The notes beneath the pieces were generated by a model. That model was not told where the DNA came from. It did no database searches and worked only from the letters and a program-made list of their open reading frames with translations. From assembly GCA_021792135.1 (NCBI GenBank), contig JAJYVF010000008.1:1-64000 (forward strand): a DNA stretch of 64,000 bases, given 5' to 3'. Of this stretch, positions 59,075-64,000 are shown piece after piece; the stretch's first letter is position 1, and the number at the start of each line of letters is the position of its first letter. Both the position numbers and the translations under genes were made by a program. This stretch comes from Acidobacteriota bacterium. GTDB lineage: Bacteria > Acidobacteriota > Terriglobia > Terriglobales > Acidobacteriaceae.

Positions 59075-60574
59075 TCAGCGGGAATGATGGACCGGCCGGT
59101 GGGACGGAGTTCTCTTCGGTGGGGCCGGCGGCGCTCCATCCTTCATGATGATCATCAGGGGCTTCGGCGTAAAGGAATCGAATGTGGCAATGTAAGTCAC
59201 CTTCGCACCCGCCGTCGGAGCCGTCTTGAGTGCCGGTTTCATGTTGATCGTGAAATCGGCGGTATTCGACTGCTGCGCATCCTGCGAAACCGCAAGCTGC
59301 ACGGAATCCGTAGCCCCCGAAATCACGGTACCCGGCACCTGAGCCGTTATCCCGTTCATCACGCTCCAGATCACCTGCTGATCAGCCGGGGTGCCGTTCT
59401 GCAGGATGAACTCCTTATCCGACAACGCCATGTTCTTCAGGCTGTCGGAGCAGGCCGACGGCACTGAAACCGGAGCAGCCGGAGCAGCCGGAGCAGCCGC
59501 GGTTTCAGGCGCCGGAGCCGCGGCTGCGGCTGCCGGAGCTGATGCGCCCGCTGCGGGCTGTGGCGGCGGGGCTGGCGTCACGCCCGCACAGCCGGCACTG
59601 CTGACAATGGCCTGGTGGGCCAGCTGAGCAGGAGAGGGCGGCGGAGGAGCGGGCGTCGGATTGTAGCTCGCCGGCGGCAGGACGTTGGCCGGTGCCGCCG
59701 CCAGCTGCTGGATATCCGAGAAGCCCGGGGGTGGATTTCCGTTCATGCAGGTCGCATCGGTCGTAGAGCAGTGGTATTTCCTGTACCAGTACTCGGCCGC
59801 GGTCTGAATCTGCAGCTGATAAGGGGGTTTCGAGAACTGTGCAGCTCGGGTCAGGAACCAGACGGCGTTCTTCAGGTCCTTGGGTTCTTCCTGCAGGTAG
59901 GCCTGGCCCAGGTAATAGGTGTCGAGCAGCGCCGGAACCACCGTGGTCTGCTCCGGATTCTTGAAGGACTGCAGCTCCTTCGTATACGCGTCGATGGCGC
60001 CCTTGTAGTCCTTTTTGGCCGCGGCCGCCGCGCCGATCGCGCTGTAGAAGATGGGCGTCGCCGCCTCCTTGACCTTCTCGTAATCGGCCTGCGTCATGCA
60101 GGGATCCTTGGGGGCGGCCAGGCCCTTTTGGGCCGCAGCCGCGGCATCGCTCAGCTTCTGCTGGTTGCCGTTTGCCTGTGCATGTTCCAGATAAACCACC
60201 ACCAGCAGCGCGCGGAGGTTGTTGGCGTCCACCTGAAGGAGCCGTTTGGCCGAATCCAGCGTCTTGTCGGCGTTGCCGGCCTGCTGGTAAGCCACCATCA
60301 GCTGCTGCAACAGATCCTGTTTCGCCACACTGTTCGGATACTGCTGCAGGAAGGCCTCAATGGCAGACGCTTTCGCCACGGGTGTCGACTGGCTGGTTGC
60401 GTTTGCGTAAGCGTTGTATTCGGCGGCGTCCTTAATGGTGATCTGGCCACAGTTGGAGGCACCCTGGCCCGACGCCGCCTGGCCCTCAGTGGTCTGAGCC
60501 AAGCCAGGCAGAGAGGTGACCGCGCCAGAGCACACAAAGGCCAGCACGATCGAGGCGGAAACGAGCTTCTTCAT
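59075..60574 (-). CDS. Exported TPR-like protein with Pro/Ala-rich linker
   Basis: A 499-residue protein with a signal peptide (KKLVSASIVLAFVCSGAVTS). Residues about 50-280 are helical repeats resembling tetratricopeptides (AIEAFLQQYPNSVAKQDLLQ; AAKKDYKGAIDAYTKELQSF; LLDTYYLGQAYLQEEPKDLK). A Pro/Ala-rich linker follows, then a C-terminal region (about 375-499) rich in beta strands. Start ATG with CCAGGAGCGTTGA. It has its own sigma-70 promoter and terminator, so it is monocistronic. Function unknown; the repeats suggest a protein-binding scaffold at the periplasm or outer membrane. Confidence 0.84.
   Translation of the reverse strand: MKKLVSASIVLAFVCSGAVTSLPGLAQTTEGQAASGQGASNCGQITIKDAAEYNAYANATSQSTPVAKASAIEAFLQQYPNSVAKQDLLQQLMVAYQQAGNADKTLDSAKRLLQVDANNLRALLVVVYLEHAQANGNQQKLSDAAAAAQKGLAAPKDPCMTQADYEKVKEAATPIFYSAIGAAAAAKKDYKGAIDAYTKELQSFKNPEQTTVVPALLDTYYLGQAYLQEEPKDLKNAVWFLTRAAQFSKPPYQLQIQTAAEYWYRKYHCSTTDATCMNGNPPPGFSDIQQLAAAPANVLPPASYNPTPAPPPPSPAQLAHQAIVSSAGCAGVTPAPPPQPAAGASAPAAAAAAPAPETAAAPAAPAAPVSVPSACSDSLKNMALSDKEFILQNGTPADQQVIWSVMNGITAQVPGTVISGATDSVQLAVSQDAQQSNTADFTINMKPALKTAPTAGAKVTYIATFDSFTPKPLMIIMKDGAPPAPPKRTPSHRPVHHSR
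59472..59498. repeat. Three tandem 9-base repeats inside the TPR-like gene
   Basis: GGAGCAGCC is repeated three times without change at 59472-59480, 59481-59489 and 59490-59498. On the coding strand it gives GGCTGCTCC, encoding Ala-Ala-Pro units of the linker. Perfect conservation points to recent slippage. Confidence 0.85.
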
Positions 60575-60919
60575 TCAACGCTCCTGGGAGAATTCTTGTG
60601 ATGCGAGTCTAAGCTTCCGAGGTGGTTGCGCTGTCCAGCCGCACAGCCCGAGCGACGCTCGCCGATTGGCCACACTCAGCGTACAGTGGATTACCCAGCC
60701 ATGATGCTGGATTATAAAAAGCAATCGCGCGCTCTGACAAGCGCGGCCGGCAGCCGCGACCAGGTTTCGACAGTCCCGCCCAGGATGACGCAGCTGGACG
60801 CTCCGGTTGTTGACCACCTGCCGCAAGCAGCCAGCTTACACGAGGCCGGCGAAACAGTGCGTACAAATTTGCCCTGAGCCGTTCGATTTCCCATTCCCGC
60901 AGGCCTGGCCCCCGCTTGC
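60575..60919. other. Gene-free region holding the promoter of the TPR-like gene
   Basis: A 345-base space between the start of the TPR-like gene and the stop of the TonB-dependent receptor. It holds a sigma-70 promoter at 60711-60740 (minus), a leader of about 130 bases, and nothing else I can support; no terminator is visible for the receptor. Confidence 0.6.
60711..60740 (-). promoter_or_regulatory. Sigma-70-type promoter for the TPR-like gene
   Basis: On the minus strand TTGTCA (60740-60735), 18-base spacer, then a perfect TATAAT (60716-60711). Start expected near 60704, giving a leader of about 130 bases to the ATG at 60574. Confidence 0.78.
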
Positions 60920-63457
60920 CTACCTCGACGACTGGATGAGGCGGATGCGCGCGGTGAAGGCGCGGCCGAGGGGCTGAGCGAAGGTTCCATATTGCGGCGA
61001 ATCGACATTGTTGAACACGACGTAATCGTTCGCGCTGCCGGTCGCGTTCAGCATGATTCCCCGCAGCCCAATGTATTTGCCGCGCAGCGGGCCAAAGTAC
61101 TTGCCGCGGACGTGAAAGCGCCACTCGAGAGCCGGGTCGAAGGACAAATAATGGGGGAAGCGCCGCGATCCGGCCGGCCCCACGAGCTGCTCGTTGGCAT
61201 TGATGGAGTTCCAGGGAAAGCCGGTGTGCCAGTCCATGGAGTAGGCGAAATCCCAGTGTTTGCGGACCGAAGGAAAGAACGGCATCCATGCCGGCAACCA
61301 TCCCCAGGACAGGATGCGGTTGGGCACATCGAAGTAGAGCGGTCCGCTCTGCTGAGGGCCGAGCGTCGGAATCGTGGGGACATAATCCAGGGCGGAATTC
61401 GTGGTGGCGGAGGAGTGGGTATAGGCACCAAAGAGCGTATAAGAGCCATGGAACGTCCGGCGCGCGTCCACTTCGATGGAGTGGTAGCGGTCCTCGCGGT
61501 TATTGGTCAGGACGTAATGCCCCGAAAGCGCGCCCGAGCCGTTCTGATTGGCGTAGACGAACAGATTCGACGTCATCTTCTGCATGTAATTCGCGCCGAA
61601 ATAAACCTGCCCAGGTAGTCTGTGCTGTACGCCAACACTCCAGTTCAGAGCGTGGGGCTCGTTGAGCGTGTCGTCGTTGGCGGTGAACATAGTCTCCGCC
61701 GGCGGACCGGCGGGAGTTGTGCCGTCGGCGGCATAGTACGTGTCGTAGCGGATGCCGGCCAGCGCGCGCGACAGGTATTCCAGCTGGGTGTGCTCGTAAT
61801 ACATGCCGATGCCGGCCGAGAACGTCGTGTCCCTGATGCCGGGAGGGGTGTAGTTGAACGCGAGGCGCGGCGACCAAAGGGGTTTGCGGATGATCTCGTC
61901 CCAGTCGAAGCGCAGACCGGGGTTCAGCAGGAACCCAGGGTGCGGCTTCCAGCGGTCTTCAACATAGGTCCCAAACTCCAGATTGTTGCGGGTGAACGGA
62001 GCGAAGGCGGGGAAGGTGCTCAGTCGCTCGAGTGTGCCGTTCTGGCGCAGATAATGCACCGGTGCGTAGGTCGCATTTTCGGTGAAGCGGATGTGATCGA
62101 GGTCGACCCCGGCGAGGAACTGATGGCTTCCCAGCCAGTGGCGCACAGGGAACCAGGCGTTCGCATAGCCTTCAAAGCGCTGCGAGCGCGTCGTGTAGTT
62201 CGCGAAGTTGCTGCCGCTGGGAAACTCTGGAGTCAGGTCGTAGGAAACCGTGCCGTGCGGTTCGAAGCCTTCCCGGTAGCGCATGTCGCCGAAGCCCGTT
62301 TCCAGCACCACGCCGTTCCTGAAGCTGTGCTGATCCTGGACATACGGCAGATACGCCAGGATGTCGTGGTTAACGGTGCTCGCCTCCGGGTTGATGGCGG
62401 AGAGACCTTCGTACGGCGCATGGTAGACATTCCAGAGCAGAGCGGTCGTCAGGCTGTTGCGGGAGCCGAGGTTGAACTGGAACTTCAGCAGATTAGTCGC
62501 GCGCCTGATGGGATCCATATCGGCATTGAGGGGTAGCCCGCTGATGTAGTTGTCCTCGTAAGACGGGTCGATGCCGTCGAAAAACCAGATGCGATTGCGG
62601 CGGATGGGCCCCGAGCAGGTGATGAGCGGGTTTTCCTTGGAGAAGCGGACGCCGACGCCGGGCGTGTTATTGAACCCCGGGAAAAAGTTCGTCGCGCCGC
62701 AGGCGAACGTGTTAGTCCCCGTACCGGAGGTGAAGGCGATCACGCCGCCCGTGGCCCGGCCGTATTGTACCGGGTACCGCGTCGTCTCCGTGTCGATGGA
62801 ACGCACGGCATCGGTGCTGATGCGGATGTCGAGAGTGCCGTAGACGGGGTCGCGGATGTCGAAGCCGTCCAGCGTGTCCAGCGTCATATAGGTTTCACCG
62901 CCGGCAACGTGCATCTGGCCGCCCAAATCACCGATCACCCCGGGCGTGTAGGGCAGGAGCTTCCGGATATCGCTGTAGGTGGGATACGGCGTGTTGACGA
63001 TCTCCGGAACGTTCAACTCCATCGTGTCGGAGAGTTCATCCGGGTCGATGCCCGGCGTGGACGCGTGCACACTGACCTGCTGCTCGAGTACCTCCTGCTG
63101 GCTCAGAACCACCTGCACGGTTTTCTCCTGCGGGGAAATGCCGTTCTCGGTGGTCTCATAGTAGCCGCCCCGCTGGATACTCAGCCTGTAGGGAGATGTC
63201 TCATGCGGAGTAAAGCTGACGCGCCCGGCGTAGTCGGTAATGAGGCGCAGCGGCGTCTGGCCCGGCTCCTCGATTATGACCCTCGCCCCCGGAACCGTAA
63301 CCCCGTTCTGGTTGACGACGGTAATCGTGATGGCATTCGAACCTGCTGCAGGCTGTGGTGCGGAAAGTTTCGGGGTGTCTACTTTCGCTGCCGACGCGGC
63401 GATACTGCACGCAATCAGCAGCAGGATTACGCATTTGCTATATCGGAGGCAGCGCAT
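60920..63457 (-). CDS. TonB-dependent receptor with N-terminal carboxypeptidase-like regulatory domain
   Basis: An 845-residue outer-membrane protein. Signal peptide SKCVILLLIACSIAASAAK; then a carboxypeptidase-like regulatory domain (ITITVVNQNGVTVPGARVII; LITDYAGRVSFTPHETSPYR), a plug domain (TPYPTYSDIRKLLPYTPGV, with GGETYMTLDTLDGFDIRDP) and a long beta-barrel rich in aromatic strands. This layout is abundant in Acidobacteriota and is thought to import oligosaccharides or other polymers (family knowledge). The ATG at 63457 (MRCLRYSK) was preferred; the next upstream ATG (63511) would lengthen the signal unusually. No terminal Phe at the C-terminus (ends IQSSR). No partner lipoprotein or enzyme is adjacent. 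Confidence 0.9.
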   Translation of the reverse strand: MRCLRYSKCVILLLIACSIAASAAKVDTPKLSAPQPAAGSNAITITVVNQNGVTVPGARVIIEEPGQTPLRLITDYAGRVSFTPHETSPYRLSIQRGGYYETTENGISPQEKTVQVVLSQQEVLEQQVSVHASTPGIDPDELSDTMELNVPEIVNTPYPTYSDIRKLLPYTPGVIGDLGGQMHVAGGETYMTLDTLDGFDIRDPVYGTLDIRISTDAVRSIDTETTRYPVQYGRATGGVIAFTSGTGTNTFACGATNFFPGFNNTPGVGVRFSKENPLITCSGPIRRNRIWFFDGIDPSYEDNYISGLPLNADMDPIRRATNLLKFQFNLGSRNSLTTALLWNVYHAPYEGLSAINPEASTVNHDILAYLPYVQDQHSFRNGVVLETGFGDMRYREGFEPHGTVSYDLTPEFPSGSNFANYTTRSQRFEGYANAWFPVRHWLGSHQFLAGVDLDHIRFTENATYAPVHYLRQNGTLERLSTFPAFAPFTRNNLEFGTYVEDRWKPHPGFLLNPGLRFDWDEIIRKPLWSPRLAFNYTPPGIRDTTFSAGIGMYYEHTQLEYLSRALAGIRYDTYYAADGTTPAGPPAETMFTANDDTLNEPHALNWSVGVQHRLPGQVYFGANYMQKMTSNLFVYANQNGSGALSGHYVLTNNREDRYHSIEVDARRTFHGSYTLFGAYTHSSATTNSALDYVPTIPTLGPQQSGPLYFDVPNRILSWGWLPAWMPFFPSVRKHWDFAYSMDWHTGFPWNSINANEQLVGPAGSRRFPHYLSFDPALEWRFHVRGKYFGPLRGKYIGLRGIMLNATGSANDYVVFNNVDSPQYGTFAQPLGRAFTARIRLIQSSR

Positions 63458-64000
63458 CAGGTAAATCCGGCAGTACTTCTTTGGATGCAAGCTTACAGCG
63501 GTCGCCAACATGCGTGGCCGCTCTTTAATCCGCCCGTCATGCAGCGCCGACGTGATGGAGTCTGCGCGTGCCGGTCGCGGTTCCCATTGCCGACAGCAAT
63601 CGCGATAGCCTCATCTGCGATGAGCTTCCCGGGTGGGAGATCAGCGGCAGCAGTTCGCCCCGGCCGCACGTCTCAGCCAGTGCGCCCCGGACAGACAGAG
63701 CCGTTTTCAATATGGTTCATAACCAGGAAGGAAACATTTTCCTTGAACGTACGGCGCGACGATCGGTTTTGTGCCTCCGCCGCGGAGAACTGTCCGACCG
63801 CGCGGGTATCACAGATGGTTCCTCTCCAGCCAGTTTGGGCTTGCTCATCGAGACCGCCGGGCCTACCGTTGATATGCCTGCCGATGCTCCGCCGAGCGCG
63901 CCGAAACCAGCCAAAGAGGTCCGTCAAACCGCGGGCATGACCTAATAGTGGGGTTTGGGACTCCTTATCCACAAAATGTTGGGGTACACAGGTTGATTCC
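63458..64000. other. No supported gene at the window's right end
   Basis: 543 bases. A 125-codon plus-strand frame (63568-63945) begins at a GTG-like site without a Shine-Dalgarno and has no recognisable motif; minus-strand frames overlap it. I would not call any of them. A single exact DnaA-box-like TTATCCACA lies at 63965-63973, but one such 9-mer is expected roughly every two windows by chance. Confidence 0.5.

Noticed and set aside
63568-63945. 125-codon plus-strand frame at the right end
   Set aside because: No motif, no Shine-Dalgarno, and competing frames on the opposite strand. Not called as a gene.
63965-63973. Exact DnaA-box sequence TTATCCACA near the right edge
   Set aside because: Only one copy was seen; about half a match is expected by chance in a window this size. 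No dnaA, dnaN or AT-rich unwinding region is nearby.

Overview
The window looks like chromosomal DNA of a GC-rich (roughly 60-65%) Gram-negative bacterium, most likely a subdivision 1 Acidobacteriota (Terriglobia). The pointers are a TonB-dependent receptor with an N-terminal carboxypeptidase-like regulatory domain, a CGC bacilliredoxin, a b-type SdhCAB complex, an MqnD menaquinone gene and a flagellar cluster carrying CheX. This assignment is inferred from gene content; no rRNA or other marker is present. I see no tRNA, rRNA, CRISPR array, insertion sequence or prophage.

Layout. 305-3206 (minus): cytosolic histidine kinase, NtrC-type sigma-54 activator and a receiver-like protein, each overlapping the next by 3-4 bases. 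3478-6475: RNase PH, a class I aldolase of the LacD type and endonuclease III. 6526-12653: a sugar-acid block, with KDPG aldolase and 2-keto-3-deoxygluconate kinase on the minus strand, diverging from an isomerase/epimerase, a Gfo/Idh/MocA oxidoreductase and an MFS transporter, plus a Tat-exported isomerase-like protein. 12733-26173: housekeeping and metabolic genes (MurB, bacilliredoxin, DUF192, CCA-adding/poly(A) polymerase-like enzyme, TspO, two dehydrogenases, aldo/keto reductase, M29 peptidase, a GCS2-type carboxylate-amine ligase with an ATP-grasp partner, a membrane hydrolase and a small zinc-ribbon protein).

26440-45341 is on the plus strand: a pseudokinase-TM-SPOR protein, then an almost unbroken flagellar run. 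Its order is fliN, fliO, fliP, fliQ, fliR, flhB, flhA, fliA, fliM, a second fliN-like gene, a zinc/MshEN protein, cheY, cheX, flgF, flgG, flgA, flgH, flgI, flgJ, flgM, a short flgN-like gene, flgK and flgL. Two close matches to sigma-28 promoters stand before cheY and before flgM, which fits FliA being encoded in the same cluster and FlgM acting as its antagonist. The rod/MS-ring/hook genes fliE, fliF, fliG, fliI, flgB-E, flagellin, mot, flhF and flhG are not in the window.

45397-57129 is on the minus strand: DsbD-like reductase, an acidic unknown protein, RecJ, phosphoketolase-acetate kinase and SdhCAB. The phosphoketolase/acetate kinase pair converts sugar phosphates to acetate with ATP gain. 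The last part holds MqnD (plus), then on the minus strand a secreted unknown protein, a secreted TPR-like protein with its own promoter and terminator, and an 845-residue TonB-dependent receptor. The final 543 bases contain no gene I can support.
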